DNA from: an uncultured Microbacteriaceae bacterium
GTDB lineage: Bacteria > Actinomycetota > Actinomycetes > Actinomycetales > Microbacteriaceae
Direction of reading: 5' to 3'
NCBI GenBank assembly: GCA_934661165.1
Contig: CAKUJB010000054.1
Coordinates: 1 to 9,922, forward strand
DNA: 9,922 bases
Both the position numbers and the translations under genes were made by a program. Within the stretch, counting starts at the first letter, position 1. Each line of letters starts with the position of its first letter. Below are positions 1-7,177 of this stretch, piece by piece. Under the pieces are notes generated by a model, which was given only the letters and a program-made list of their open reading frames with translations, had not been told where the DNA came from and did not search any database.

Positions 1-1118
1 GCGATGCCGTGGTCCTCGAGCTGGCGGACCTTGTCCGGGTTGTTCGTGATGAGCCGGACGCGGCGGGCGCCGAGATCGTCGAGGATGCGCGCGGCGCCCT
101 CGTACGAGCGGCGGTCGACGGGCAGGCCGAGCGCCGTGTTCGCGTCGACCGTGTCGAAGCCGTCCTCCTGGAGGCGGTAGGCGCGGAGCTTGTCGACGAG
201 GCCGATGCCCCGGCCCTCGTGGCCGCGGAGGTAGATGACGATGCCGCCCTGGGCGGCGACCGTCTCGAGCGCGGCGTCGAGCTGCGGCCCGCACTCGCAC
301 TTGAGCGAGCCGAAGGCCTCGCCCGTCAGGCACTCGGAGTGGAGCCGCACGAGCGGCGTCTCGCCGACCGGGTCGCTGATGAGCGCGAGGTGGTCGTAGC
401 CCGTGCCGGCGTCGCGGTACGCGCGGATGCGGAACTCCCCGTGCGTCGTCGGCACCGTCGTCTCGGCGCGGAGCGAGACCGGGGGCAGGCGGCGGACGAC
501 CTCGCCCGCGGGCCGGCCCTCGAGGTGGGCGATGAGGTCGGCGATCGTCACAACCGGGTAGCCGGTCGCCTCGCCGAGCTCGAGGATCTCCGGCAGCCGC
601 ATCATCGTGCCGTCGTCGTTGACGAGCTCGCCGATCGCGCCGACCGGCGGCAGCCCCGCGAGCTGCATGAGCTCGACGGCGGCCTCCGTGTGGCCGGCGC
701 GCTCGCGGACGCCGCCGGGGACGGCGCGCAGCGGCAGGATGTGGCCGGGGCGGATGAGATCGCCGGGCTCCGAGGCGGGGTCGGCGAGGACGTTGAGCGT
801 CCGGGCGCGGTCGGCGGCGGAGATGCCCGTGCCGACGCCGGTGGCGGCGTCGACGCTCACGGTGTACGAGGTCGCGCGCGGGTCCTGGTTCACCGTGACC
901 ATGGGCGGCAGCTCGAGGCGGTCGGCGAGGCTCGCCGGCATCGGCGCGCAGAGGTACCCGGACGTGACGCGCACCATCCAGGCGAGGACCTCGGGCGTCG
1001 CGAGGGCGGCGGCGATGATGACGTCGCCCTCGTTCTCCCGGTCGGCGTCGTCGACGACGAGAACAGGTCGGCCCTCGGCGAGCGTCTCAAGGGCATCGGG
1101 GATGTCGGACAGCGGCAT
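1..1118 (-). CDS. ribBA: Bifunctional 3,4-dihydroxy-2-butanone 4-phosphate synthase / GTP cyclohydrolase II (C-terminus beyond window)
   Basis: RibBA supplies both precursors of riboflavin: DHBP from ribulose 5-phosphate and the pyrimidinone from GTP. 372 codons are visible from ATG at 1118; the last 40-50 residues expected for the family lie outside. Residues 1-205 are the DHBP synthase domain, with DRENEGD (26-32), TSGYLCAPM (52-60), the GISAADRA loop (98-105), RPGHILPLRA (123-132) and GHTEAAVEL (142-150). Residues from about 215 are GTP cyclohydrolase II, with zinc-ligand cysteines C263, C274 and C276 (the latter in KCECG, where the commoner form is RCDCG), RGHEGRGIGL (298-307) and LITNNPDK (356-363). 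Both domains keep their signature motifs, so I infer both activities. The start codon follows the ribE stop directly (TGAATG), implying translational coupling as third gene of the riboflavin operon. The usual DDEDREN reads DDADREN here; the changed residue is not one I know to be catalytic. Confidence 0.97.
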   Translation of the reverse strand, partial: MPLSDIPDALETLAEGRPVLVVDDADRENEGDVIIAAALATPEVLAWMVRVTSGYLCAPMPASLADRLELPPMVTVNQDPRATSYTVSVDAATGVGTGISAADRARTLNVLADPASEPGDLIRPGHILPLRAVPGGVRERAGHTEAAVELMQLAGLPPVGAIGELVNDDGTMMRLPEILELGEATGYPVVTIADLIAHLEGRPAGEVVRRLPPVSLRAETTVPTTHGEFRIRAYRDAGTGYDHLALISDPVGETPLVRLHSECLTGEAFGSLKCECGPQLDAALETVAAQGGIVIYLRGHEGRGIGLVDKLRAYRLQEDGFDTVDANTALGLPVDRRSYEGAARILDDLGARRVRLITNNPDKVRQLEDHGI

Positions 1119-1784
1119 TCAGGCCTCCGCTTCGGGGGTGGGGCGGGCGTCGTCGACGGCCGGGTGGATCGATGGGGACGAATGCGCGGGTCCGATCCCG
1201 AACTCCGCGAGCCGCGCGACGTGGCGGGCGAGCAGGTCGGTCTCGAGGTTGACGACGTCGCCGACGGCGAGCCCGCCGAGGGTCGTCGCGACGAGCGTCT
1301 CGGGGATGAGGCTCACCTCGAACCAGTCGCGGCCCGCGTCGCTCACGGTGAGGCTCACGCCGTCGACCGTGATGGAGCCCTTCGCGGCGACGAGCGGGGC
1401 GAGCTCGGCGTCGAGGCCGAAGCGGATGACCCGCCATTGCGCGCCGGGGCGGATCTCGAGGACCGGGCCGGTGCCGTCGACGTGGCCCTGCACGATGTGC
1501 CCGCCGAGGCGGCCGTGCGCGGGCATCGCGCGCTCGATGTTGACGGGCGTGCCGGGTCCGCGGCGTCCCATCGCCGTGACGTCGAGCGTCTGGCGCATGA
1601 CGTCGGCGGTGAAGCGCTCGTCGTCCCACTCGATCACGGTGAGGCACACGCCGCCGACCGCGATCGAGGCGCCGTGCTCGGCGTCCGCGACGGCCTTCGG
1701 CGCCCGGATCGTCACCCGCGCCCCGTCCCCGGAGGGCGCGACGGCGACGACCTCCCCGATCTCCTCGATGAGCCCCGTGAACAT
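1119..1784 (-). CDS. ribE: Riboflavin synthase, alpha chain
   Basis: This enzyme dismutates two 6,7-dimethyl-8-ribityllumazine molecules into riboflavin and the ribitylamino-pyrimidinedione, the last step of riboflavin synthesis. The 221-residue protein shows the tandem lumazine-binding repeat of the family: repeat 1 begins MFTGLIEEIG and contains SIAVGGVCLTV (40-50); repeat 2 has GGHIVQGHVDG (94-104) and SITVDGVSLTV (137-147). The C-terminal 20-25 residues are a low-complexity tail beyond the usual end. I chose ATG at 1784 because MFTG is the conserved N-terminus and because AAGGAG (1800-1795) lies 10 nt upstream. An in-frame GTG at 1793 would leave only 1 nt after that Shine-Dalgarno and add three non-conserved residues. 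It lies 1 nt after the ribD stop and directly before ribBA, so it is co-transcribed. The gene is called ribC in some nomenclatures. Confidence 0.97.
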   Translation of the reverse strand: MFTGLIEEIGEVVAVAPSGDGARVTIRAPKAVADAEHGASIAVGGVCLTVIEWDDERFTADVMRQTLDVTAMGRRGPGTPVNIERAMPAHGRLGGHIVQGHVDGTGPVLEIRPGAQWRVIRFGLDAELAPLVAAKGSITVDGVSLTVSDAGRDWFEVSLIPETLVATTLGGLAVGDVVNLETDLLARHVARLAEFGIGPAHSSPSIHPAVDDARPTPEAEA

Positions 1785-1785
1785 C

Positions 1786-2937
1786 TCAGTCACGCTCCTT
1801 CTTCAGGTGTGTCGGGCGGTTTTCAGGTGCAGCGGGGGTCTCGGCCCCCGATTCGGCCGGATCCGGCGCCCCGGACATGAAAAGCGGGCGGAGAGTCAGG
1901 GCGAGGTCGGGGCCGAGGCGGCGGACGTCGCGCAGGTCGAGGCGGACGGCATCGGCGATGCCGCCGAGGCCGAGGTCGCCGATCGCGGTGCCGGGGCCGC
2001 CGAGGAGCGCGGGGGCGAGGTAGACGCGGAGCTCGTCCGCGAGGCCCTCGCGCAGCACGGCGCTCGTGAGCGCGGGGCCCGCCTCGACGAGGACGCGGAG
2101 CTCGCCGCGCTCGTACGTCTCGCGGAGCACCGCCTCGAGCGGCGCGTCGCCGGCCTCGACGAGTCCGGCGGGGTGGGTGCGCAGCCGGGCGCCGTCCGGC
2201 ACGTGGCGGCGGCCGACGACCACCGGCACCGGCTGGTGGGGGAGCAGCTCGCCCGCGGCGTCGCGCGCGGTGAGCGACGGGTCGTCGTCGAGCACCGTGC
2301 CCGTGCCGGTGAGGATCGCGTCCGCGTCGGCCCGGAGCAGGTGGCCGTCGGCGCGCGCGGCGGGGCCCGTGATCCACTGGCTCGTGCCGTCGGCCGCCGC
2401 GGCGCGCCCGTCGAGCGTGCTCGCCCACTTCACGGTCACCCAGGAGCGTCCGCGCCGCTGCGCGACGAGCCACCACTCGATGAACCGCCCGACCTCCTCG
2501 GCGTGCACCCCGCCGATGACTTCGACACCCGCGGCGCGCAGCCGCTCGGCGCCGCCCCCCGACGCCTGGCCGGGGTCGTCGACCGCGTACACGACGCGTC
2601 GGATGCCGGCCTCGATCAGGGCGAGCGCGCACGGCCCGGTGCGACCGGTGTGGTTGCAGGGCTCGAGCGTGACGATCGCGGTGTGCGCGCGTCGGCCGCC
2701 GAGCTGTGCGATCGCGTCGACCTCGGCGTGCGGGGTGCCGGCGCCGCGGTGCCAGCCCTCGGCGATCGCGTTGCCGACGTCGTCGAGCAGGAGGCAGCCG
2801 ACTTGCGGGTTGCCGCCCGTGCGCGGCCCGTTCGCGGCGAGCGAGAGCGCGTGGGACATCGCGGGCTCATAGCGGGCGCGCGTCGCGGCCATCGCGGCGG
2901 GCGACGGCGTCACTGCGCGACGCAGTTCGTCATTCAT
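1786..2937 (-). CDS. ribD: Bifunctional diaminohydroxyphosphoribosylaminopyrimidine deaminase / 5-amino-6-(5-phosphoribosylamino)uracil reductase
   Basis: RibD carries out the second and third steps from GTP: deamination of the pyrimidine ring, then NADPH-dependent reduction of the ribose. Residues about 20-160 form the zinc cytidine-deaminase-like domain, with H70-A-E72 (HAEVDAIA) and PCNHTGRTGPC giving C94 and C103 as the other zinc ligands. Residues 165-352 form the DHFR-like reductase domain, with VKWASTLDGR (168-177), SQWITGP (186-192), the ILTGTGTVLDDDPSLTAR segment (208-225) and VEAGPAL (284-290). Length (383 aa) is normal, with about 30 extra C-terminal residues rich in Pro, Glu and Ala. 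The start at 2937 is fixed by GGGAGG six bases upstream; M27 would also fit the family N-terminus but has no comparable site. It is the first gene after the FMN riboswitch, so its expression should fall when FMN is plentiful. Confidence 0.97.
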   Translation of the reverse strand: MNDELRRAVTPSPAAMAATRARYEPAMSHALSLAANGPRTGGNPQVGCLLLDDVGNAIAEGWHRGAGTPHAEVDAIAQLGGRRAHTAIVTLEPCNHTGRTGPCALALIEAGIRRVVYAVDDPGQASGGGAERLRAAGVEVIGGVHAEEVGRFIEWWLVAQRRGRSWVTVKWASTLDGRAAAADGTSQWITGPAARADGHLLRADADAILTGTGTVLDDDPSLTARDAAGELLPHQPVPVVVGRRHVPDGARLRTHPAGLVEAGDAPLEAVLRETYERGELRVLVEAGPALTSAVLREGLADELRVYLAPALLGGPGTAIGDLGLGGIADAVRLDLRDVRRLGPDLALTLRPLFMSGAPDPAESGAETPAAPENRPTHLKKERD

Positions 2938-2943
2938 CCATCG

Positions 2944-2949
2944 CCTCCC
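2944..2949 (-). promoter_or_regulatory. Ribosome binding site of ribD
   Basis: GGGAGG reads 2949 to 2944 on the minus strand, 6 nt before the ribD ATG at 2937. It is the second of two copies of ATGGGAGGCG spaced 12 nt apart (2963-2954 and 2951-2942). The first copy lies in the closing stem of the FMN aptamer, so the site directly abuts the riboswitch. That fits control of ribosome access. Confidence 0.75.
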
Positions 2950-3110
2950 ATGCCGCCTCCCATCCGGACTCGGCGCCTGCCGGGCCCCTCACGGGAACAC
3001 GACCTGCCGCCATCACCGTCGGTGCCGGAGTTCCACCGGCTCAGGCCTGCGCAGTGCAGACGTCGCGGACTGTGACCGCCGGTTCGGATTCTCACCGACC
3101 CTGGAGCATG
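2949..3110 (-). promoter_or_regulatory. FMN riboswitch (RFN element)
   Basis: Read on the minus strand, the leader contains the conserved RFN blocks in order: AGGGTCGGTGAGAATCCGA, then ACCGGCGGT with CAGTCCGCGAC, then CCTGAGCCGGTGGAACTCC and GGCACCGACGGTGA, ending in AGTCCGGATGGGAG. The closing P1 helix can form from CATG-CTCC (3110-3103) with GGAG (2960-2957) and CATG (2952-2949), with four unpaired bases on the 3' side. The stretch between about 3010 and 2971 is the variable arm. In this family FMN binding to the six-way junction shuts off expression of riboflavin genes, which matches ribD, ribE and ribBA downstream. There is no U-rich terminator between aptamer and start codon, and the ribD ribosome site touches P1. 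I therefore infer translational rather than transcriptional control. Confidence 0.95.
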
Positions 3111-3119
3111 TGCCCGACG

Positions 3120-3125
3120 AGTCTA
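3120..3125 (-). promoter_or_regulatory. Probable -10 box of the riboflavin operon promoter
   Basis: TAGACT (3125 to 3120, minus strand) fits TAnnnT and lies about 10 nt upstream of the first base of the FMN aptamer, so a start near 3113-3111 would place the aptamer at the very 5' end of the transcript. No clear -35 hexamer is visible at 16-18 nt. Placement is inferred from spacing only. Confidence 0.45.
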
Positions 3126-3147
3126 TCGCGGCTGCGGGTCGTGGTAT

Positions 3148-3163
3148 TCCCGCGTGCGCGGGA
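3148..3163 (-). terminator. Possible terminator hairpin after trpS
   Basis: TCCCGC and GCGGGA form a 6-bp perfect stem (7 bp if the loop is squeezed to 2 nt) with a GCAC loop on the minus strand, 35-50 nt past the trpS stop and before the riboflavin promoter. There is no U tract, so this is a candidate only. Actinobacterial terminators often lack a U tract. Confidence 0.35.
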
Positions 3164-3197
3164 TGTGGTGCGCCGCGAGGCGCGCCAGGTCTCGGGC

Positions 3198-4205
3198 TCA
3201 GCGGCGCTTCGGGAGGAAGCCGATGCGGTCGTACACCGTCGCGAGCGTCGCGTCGGCCATCTCCGCGGCGCGGTCCGCGTTCGCCGCGAGGATCCGGTCG
3301 AGCTCGGCGGGGTCGGCGAGGAGCTCGAGCGCGGCGGTGCGGATGGGACCGAACGTCTCGGCGACGACCTCGGCGAGCCCCGTCTTGAAGTCGCCGTAGC
3401 CCCGGCCCGCGTACTCCTGCTCGATCGAGTCGATGCCCCGCTCGGTGAGCGCCGAGTAGATCGTGAGCAGGTTCGACACGCCGGGCTTCGACGACGGGTC
3501 GTAGCGCACGGAGCCCTCGGAGTCGGTCGTCGCCGACTTGATCTTCTTCGCGCTCACGGCGGGGTCGTCGAGGAGCCAGACGACGCCCTTCTCGCTCGAG
3601 GCCGATTTCGACATCTTCGAGGTCGGCTCCTGCAGGTCGTAGATCCGGGCCGAGTCGGCGGGGATCATCGGCTCGGGGATGACGAAGGTCTCGCCGAAGC
3701 GCGAGTTGAAGCGCGTCCCGAGGTCTCGGGTGAGCTCGACGTGCTGCTTCTGGTCGTCGCCGACCGGCACGACCTCGGCGTCGTAGAGGAGGATGTCGGC
3801 CGCCATGAGGATGGGATACGTGAAGAGGCCGACGCTCGTCTTGTCGGCGCCCTGCCGGGCCGACTTGTCCTTGAACTGCGTCATCCGGCTCGCCTCGCCG
3901 AAGCCCGTGATCGTGTTGAGCACCCACGCGAGCTCGGCGTGCGCGGACACCTGCGACTGGACGAAGAGCACGGCCTTCGCCGGGTCGATGCCCGCGGCGA
4001 TGTACTGCGCGGCGGTGCGTCGGGTCGCCTCGCGCAGCTGCGCGGGGTCCTGCTCGACGGTGATCGCGTGGAGGTCGACGACGCAGTACACCGCGTCGTA
4101 CGTCTCCTGGAGCTCGCGCCACTGGAGGAGCGCCCCGATGTAGTTGCCGATCTGGAGCGAATCGGCGGAGGGCTGCATTCCGGAGAACAGGCGCGGCTTC
4201 GTCAC
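3198..4205 (-). CDS. trpS: Tryptophanyl-tRNA synthetase
   Basis: TrpS is a cytoplasmic class Ic aminoacyl-tRNA synthetase that charges tRNA-Trp with tryptophan using ATP. With a GTG start at 4205 the protein is 335 aa, normal for the family. The nucleotide-binding HIGH-type motif is QPSADSLQIGNY (11-22), where QIGN replaces the more usual HIGN, TIGN or HLGN. The amino-acid pocket segment PILMAADILLY (131-141) includes the family's conserved Asp (D137). KMSKS is intact at 197-201. The reading frame stays open upstream to 4463 but only as a shadow of xth. GTG at 4205 begins the family N-terminus (TKPRLFSGMQPS) and has a Shine-Dalgarno 9 nt upstream. It follows xth after a 53-nt gap that lacks a clear -10 box, so co-transcription with xth is possible. 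Confidence 0.97.
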   Translation of the reverse strand: MTKPRLFSGMQPSADSLQIGNYIGALLQWRELQETYDAVYCVVDLHAITVEQDPAQLREATRRTAAQYIAAGIDPAKAVLFVQSQVSAHAELAWVLNTITGFGEASRMTQFKDKSARQGADKTSVGLFTYPILMAADILLYDAEVVPVGDDQKQHVELTRDLGTRFNSRFGETFVIPEPMIPADSARIYDLQEPTSKMSKSASSEKGVVWLLDDPAVSAKKIKSATTDSEGSVRYDPSSKPGVSNLLTIYSALTERGIDSIEQEYAGRGYGDFKTGLAEVVAETFGPIRTAALELLADPAELDRILAANADRAAEMADATLATVYDRIGFLPKRR

Positions 4206-4214
4206 CCGATCATT

Positions 4215-4219
4215 CTCCC
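4215..4219 (-). promoter_or_regulatory. Ribosome binding site fixing the trpS GTG start
   Basis: GGGAG (4219 to 4215, minus strand) ends 9 nt before GTG at 4205. It selects this start over the longer frame that runs back into xth. Confidence 0.65.
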
Positions 4220-4258
4220 AGGTGTCGGCGCTCGCCCCGTGCGGGACGAATGCGCGGC

Positions 4259-5122
4259 TCAGATCGCGTAGTCGACGACGACGGGCGCGTGGTCCGACCA
4301 GCGCGCGTCGTAGGACGGGTAGCGGTCGACGCGGTAGTCGACGACGCGCTCCGCGAGGGCGGGCGTCGCGACGTGGTAGTCGATGCGCCAGCCCGTGTCG
4401 TTGTCGAAGGCCTGGCCGCGGTTCGACCACCAGGTGTACGGCCCCTCGACCTCGCCGGCCCACCGCCGGCCGACGTCGACCCAGCCGAGGCCGGGCGCGA
4501 CGGTCCCGTCGGGGCCCTCGATCGCCGCACCCGCCTCGCCGAAGAACCGGGTGAAGTAGGCCCGCTCCTGCGGGAGGAACCCGGCGTTCTTGCGATTGCC
4601 CTTCCAGTTCTTGATGTCGAGCTCGGTCGTGCCGACGTTGAGGTCGCCGAGGACGACGGCGTAGCGCTGCTGCGCGGCGAGCTCCGGGAGCCTCGCGGTC
4701 ATCGCGTCGAGGAACTTGTACTTCTCGACCTGCTTCGGGGTGTCGACCTCGCCGGAGTGGACGTACGTCGACACGACGGTGATGATCTGGTCGCCGACCT
4801 TGTAGTCGGCCTCGAGCCAGCGGCCCGCGGTGTCGAAGTCGGGGTCGCGGCTCAGCGCGATGCGGTGGATCTCGGGCTCGCGCGGGCCGGCGTCGTCGCG
4901 GCTCGCGAGCGCGACGCCGGCGCGGCCCTTCGCCGTCGCGGCGTCGTGGATGACGTGCCAGTCCGGGCCGAGCAGGTTCACGAGGTCCGTCGTCTCCGCG
5001 CGCACCTCCTGCAGCGCGAGGATGTCGACGCCGCGGGCGTCGAGCCAGTCGGCCATGCCCTTCCGGTAGGCGGCGCGGATGCCGTTGACGTTGACGGTCG
5101 CGATGCGCAGTGGCTTTGTCAC
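4259..5122 (-). CDS. xth: Exodeoxyribonuclease III (AP endonuclease)
   Basis: This Mg-dependent enzyme of the exonuclease-endonuclease-phosphatase fold cuts DNA at abasic sites and trims 3' ends in base-excision repair. The 287-residue product shows the family motifs in order: NVNGIR (11-16), LQE with metal-ligand E39 (37-39), the STYVHSG segment with the conserved Tyr at about 120, GDLNV with D160 and N162, a WWSNRGQAFDNDTGWRIDY stretch (231-249), and the terminal SDHAPV (276-281) with the catalytic Asp-His pair. I prefer GTG at 5122 over GTG at 5152. The protein then begins TKPLRIATVNVNG as in relatives, and TAGGCT lies 7 nt upstream, as for a leaderless transcript; neither start has a good Shine-Dalgarno. 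It sits just downstream of a YihY gene and upstream of trpS. Confidence 0.95.
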   Translation of the reverse strand: MTKPLRIATVNVNGIRAAYRKGMADWLDARGVDILALQEVRAETTDLVNLLGPDWHVIHDAATAKGRAGVALASRDDAGPREPEIHRIALSRDPDFDTAGRWLEADYKVGDQIITVVSTYVHSGEVDTPKQVEKYKFLDAMTARLPELAAQQRYAVVLGDLNVGTTELDIKNWKGNRKNAGFLPQERAYFTRFFGEAGAAIEGPDGTVAPGLGWVDVGRRWAGEVEGPYTWWSNRGQAFDNDTGWRIDYHVATPALAERVVDYRVDRYPSYDARWSDHAPVVVDYAI

Positions 5123-5129
5123 GGTATCG

Positions 5130-5135
5130 AGCCTA
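5130..5135 (-). promoter_or_regulatory. Probable -10 box for leaderless xth
   Basis: TAGGCT (5135 to 5130, minus strand) ends 7 nt before GTG at 5122. That is the spacing at which transcription would begin at or next to the start codon. It matches boxes before both YihY genes. No good -35 is visible. Confidence 0.4.
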
Positions 5136-5153
5136 GTTCGGGCCGCCGACACC

Positions 5154-6074
5154 TCACATGGCGATCGCGTGCTCGGGCGCGGCCTCGGTCTCGACGACCC
5201 GCCGCCGGCGGAGCCCGCCGGTCTCCGCGGTCCACGCCGCGGCGATGAGGACGACCTGGCACATGAGGTTGAACCAGATGAGGAGTCCGATGATGACCGC
5301 GAAGGACGCGAGCAGCGGGTTCGACGTCGCGCCGCCGAGCAGCAGGCCGCCGAGGAGCTTGAGCACCCCGAGCGCGAGGGCCCCGAGTCCGCTGCCCTCG
5401 AGCATCGCCCGTCGGGTCGTGCGCACCCCCGCGCCGAACCGCAGGAAGCCCCACAGCACGAGCCAGTCGACGACGAGGACGACGAGCGCGCTCGCGCCGC
5501 GCGTCAGGGCCGGCGCGAGCCCCGTCGTCTCATCGATGCCGAGCCAGTCGTAGACCGTCCCGAGGAGCGCCGTGCTCGCGAGCGAGAGCGAGGCGGAGAC
5601 GAGCACCGCGATGCCGAAGGCGATCGTGAGCCCCGCGTCCCGCAGCTTGAGGAGGACGAATGCGCCCGCGTCGCGCGGGAGGCCGGCGATGCTGCGGACG
5701 GCGGCGCGCGCCGCGCCGAGCCACCCGATCGCCGTCCAGAGGAGGCCGACGGCGGCGATCGCCCCCGTCCAGCCGAGCACGCCGACGGAGAGCAGCTGGT
5801 CGAGCCGGATCGCGCCGCCCTCGCCGGTGTCGAGGAGCCCCGGGATCGTCGTCGTGAGCCCCTCGATGAGGGCGTCCCGCAGCGGCGACGGCCGGCGGAA
5901 CCAGAACCCCGCGACCGCGAAGGCGACCCAGAGCGCCGCGAACGTCGCGAAGATCGCCTGCCAGGACAGCCCCTGCGCGAGGATCGGGCCGTTCGCCTCG
6001 GCGTAGCGGCGGAGCACCCGTGCCGGACGGGTCCGCTGCGCCCAGTCGACGATGGCCCTGATCCGCGCGCGCAT
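5154..6074 (-). CDS. YihY/BrkB-family inner membrane protein (copy B)
   Basis: This is a 306-residue integral membrane protein of the YihY/BrkB family, once mislabelled ribonuclease BN. Its biochemical role is not established; envelope integrity is the usual suggestion. I see six hydrophobic segments at about 38-59, 99-118, 148-170, 190-213, 225-248 and 255-281. Family-type conserved stretches are LAQGLSWQAIFATFAALWVAF (32-52), GWTGAI (101-106), and SNPLLASFAVIIGLLIWFNL (251-270) in the last two helices. A basic N-terminus and an Arg-rich then acidic C-terminal tail (288-306) are probably cytoplasmic. No Shine-Dalgarno precedes ATG 6074, but TAGCCT stands 7 nt upstream, so it is probably leaderless. 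It aligns with the 288-residue copy at 7684-8550 with essentially no gaps over about 284 residues, roughly half identical by eye. Confidence 0.9.
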   Translation of the reverse strand: MRARIRAIVDWAQRTRPARVLRRYAEANGPILAQGLSWQAIFATFAALWVAFAVAGFWFRRPSPLRDALIEGLTTTIPGLLDTGEGGAIRLDQLLSVGVLGWTGAIAAVGLLWTAIGWLGAARAAVRSIAGLPRDAGAFVLLKLRDAGLTIAFGIAVLVSASLSLASTALLGTVYDWLGIDETTGLAPALTRGASALVVLVVDWLVLWGFLRFGAGVRTTRRAMLEGSGLGALALGVLKLLGGLLLGGATSNPLLASFAVIIGLLIWFNLMCQVVLIAAAWTAETGGLRRRRVVETEAAPEHAIAM

Positions 6075-6081
6075 ACGGGGG

Positions 6082-6087
6082 AGGCTA
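6082..6087 (-). promoter_or_regulatory. Probable -10 box for leaderless yihY copy B
   Basis: TAGCCT (6087 to 6082, minus strand) lies 7 nt before ATG 6074. The identical hexamer precedes copy A by 6 nt. The bases just before the start are pyrimidine-rich (CCTCCCC), opposite to a ribosome binding site, which supports leaderless initiation. No clear -35. Confidence 0.4.
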
Positions 6088-6148
6088 GGCGATCGCCGCG
6101 GCGGTTGCGCCCTGCTTGACCGGCGCGGCGAACGCCGCTACCGCGCGC

Positions 6149-7177
6149 TCAGCCGCGCCGCCCGCGCTCGGCCCGCGCCGCCCGGCGGAACTGGTCGACG
6201 ATGTCCCACGCGACGACGCCCGCCCAGACGAGGCCGACGACGATCCCGGTGATCCGCATCCAGTCGGCGCCGGCGCCGTCGGGGAAGATGTCGAGGAACC
6301 GCGGGTTGACGAGGTCGCCCGTGCTCCACACCCACAGTGCCGGGATGGTGAAGGCGAGGCTGACGACCGTGTGGGCGACCGCCGACCACCAGCTGTAGCG
6401 GCCCTGCAGGTAGACGGCGAGGTTGATCGCGATCTCGATCGCCGTCACGACGATGAGGTACGGCAGCAGCCACGACCACAGGCCCGGCTCGAGGAGCGGC
6501 ACGGGGTCGCCGGCGGCATCGCGGAGGAAGGGGTTGAACTGCTGCGCGATGAGGAAGGCGATGAAGATCGCGCCGAACGCGGTCGTCGCGATGGCGCCCG
6601 CCCGGCTGAGCCGGGTCTCCGGCGTCTCGATGACCGGAAGGCGGTCGACGGTCCAGGCGTCGCCGAACTCGCTCAGCTCGGCGGTCTCCTCCGCGCTGAG
6701 GCTGCGCCCGCCGACCCACTCGCCCCGCGAGGCGCGGTCGAGGATGGCGAAGACGAGCGTCGTCCAGAAGGCGAGGTGCACCGCGGTCGTCAGCGTGATG
6801 CTCCAGACGCCGCCGATGATCTCGCCGACGCCGTCGCCCCGGATCGCGAAGGCGATCGCGATGCCGCCGGCGACGCAGGGCAGCACGATCGCGAGGAGCA
6901 GCTTGAGCAGCCGCCACCAGGTGAGGTAGAACTTCGGGCCGATGAGCTGCAGCGGCCGGTCGAGGTAGGCGGCGGCGAGCCGGTCGGGGTCGCCGAGCTC
7001 GGTGAGCACCTCGCGCTCGGCGATCGCCGCGTCGGCGCCGGCGGCGAGCCGCGCGTCGATCGCGTCGGCGACGCGCTCGCGGACCTCGGCGGCGACGGCC
7101 TCGCGCTGGCCCGTGGGGACGGCGCGGCCGAGCGCGTGGAGGTAGCGGTCGGTCAGGGTGGGGGCAGTGGTGGTCAT
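6149..7177 (-). CDS. HAAS-domain (DUF1700-like) six-helix membrane protein, PadR-coupled
   Basis: This is a 342-residue membrane protein of unknown function. Residues 8-75 form the alpha-helical domain typically found beside PadR regulators (HAAS/DUF1700 type). It contains a YLHALGRAVP segment, an REAVAAEVRERV helix and the diagnostic ELGDPDRLAAAYL (60-72). After it come about six transmembrane helices, near 88-112, 118-146, 194-213, 232-256, 262-284 and 306-328. The loop at 147-190 is hydrophilic, and the C-terminus is Arg-rich and probably cytoplasmic. The start is ATG 7177, overlapping the padR stop as ATGA, with GGGAG 5 nt further upstream; the longer open frame back to 7306 only shadows padR. 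By analogy with known padR-HAAS pairs, the repressor controls this gene. Its physiological role cannot be read from the sequence. Confidence 0.85.
   Translation of the reverse strand: MTTTAPTLTDRYLHALGRAVPTGQREAVAAEVRERVADAIDARLAAGADAAIAEREVLTELGDPDRLAAAYLDRPLQLIGPKFYLTWWRLLKLLLAIVLPCVAGGIAIAFAIRGDGVGEIIGGVWSITLTTAVHLAFWTTLVFAILDRASRGEWVGGRSLSAEETAELSEFGDAWTVDRLPVIETPETRLSRAGAIATTAFGAIFIAFLIAQQFNPFLRDAAGDPVPLLEPGLWSWLLPYLIVVTAIEIAINLAVYLQGRYSWWSAVAHTVVSLAFTIPALWVWSTGDLVNPRFLDIFPDGAGADWMRITGIVVGLVWAGVVAWDIVDQFRRAARAERGRRG

Noticed and set aside
9..3075. Very long plus-strand open frames (623 and 822 codons) opposite the riboflavin genes
   Set aside because: They are antisense to ribBA, ribE and ribD. 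Their products are low-complexity Arg/Ala/Glu/Asp strings with no domain, as expected from stop-poor GC-rich DNA.
4232..4249. Hairpin TCGTCCC / GGGGCGA in the xth-trpS gap as a terminator
   Set aside because: Only 7 bp with a wobble pair and no U tract; a stem this short is common by chance in such GC-rich DNA.
2706..4271. 521-codon plus-strand open frame over trpS and the riboswitch
   Set aside because: It is antisense to trpS and runs through the FMN riboswitch; the composition is Arg/Glu/Val-rich shadow sequence with no recognisable motif.
4206..4463. N-terminal extension of trpS back to 4463
   Set aside because: It is fully antisense-free but overlaps xth in another frame and encodes an Arg-rich stretch absent from the TrpRS family; the GTG at 4205 has a ribosome site and the family N-terminus.
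6090..6148. GCGGC-GTTC-GCCGC hairpin between the HAAS gene and yihY copy B as a terminator
   Set aside because: A 5-bp stem without a U tract is too weak to call.
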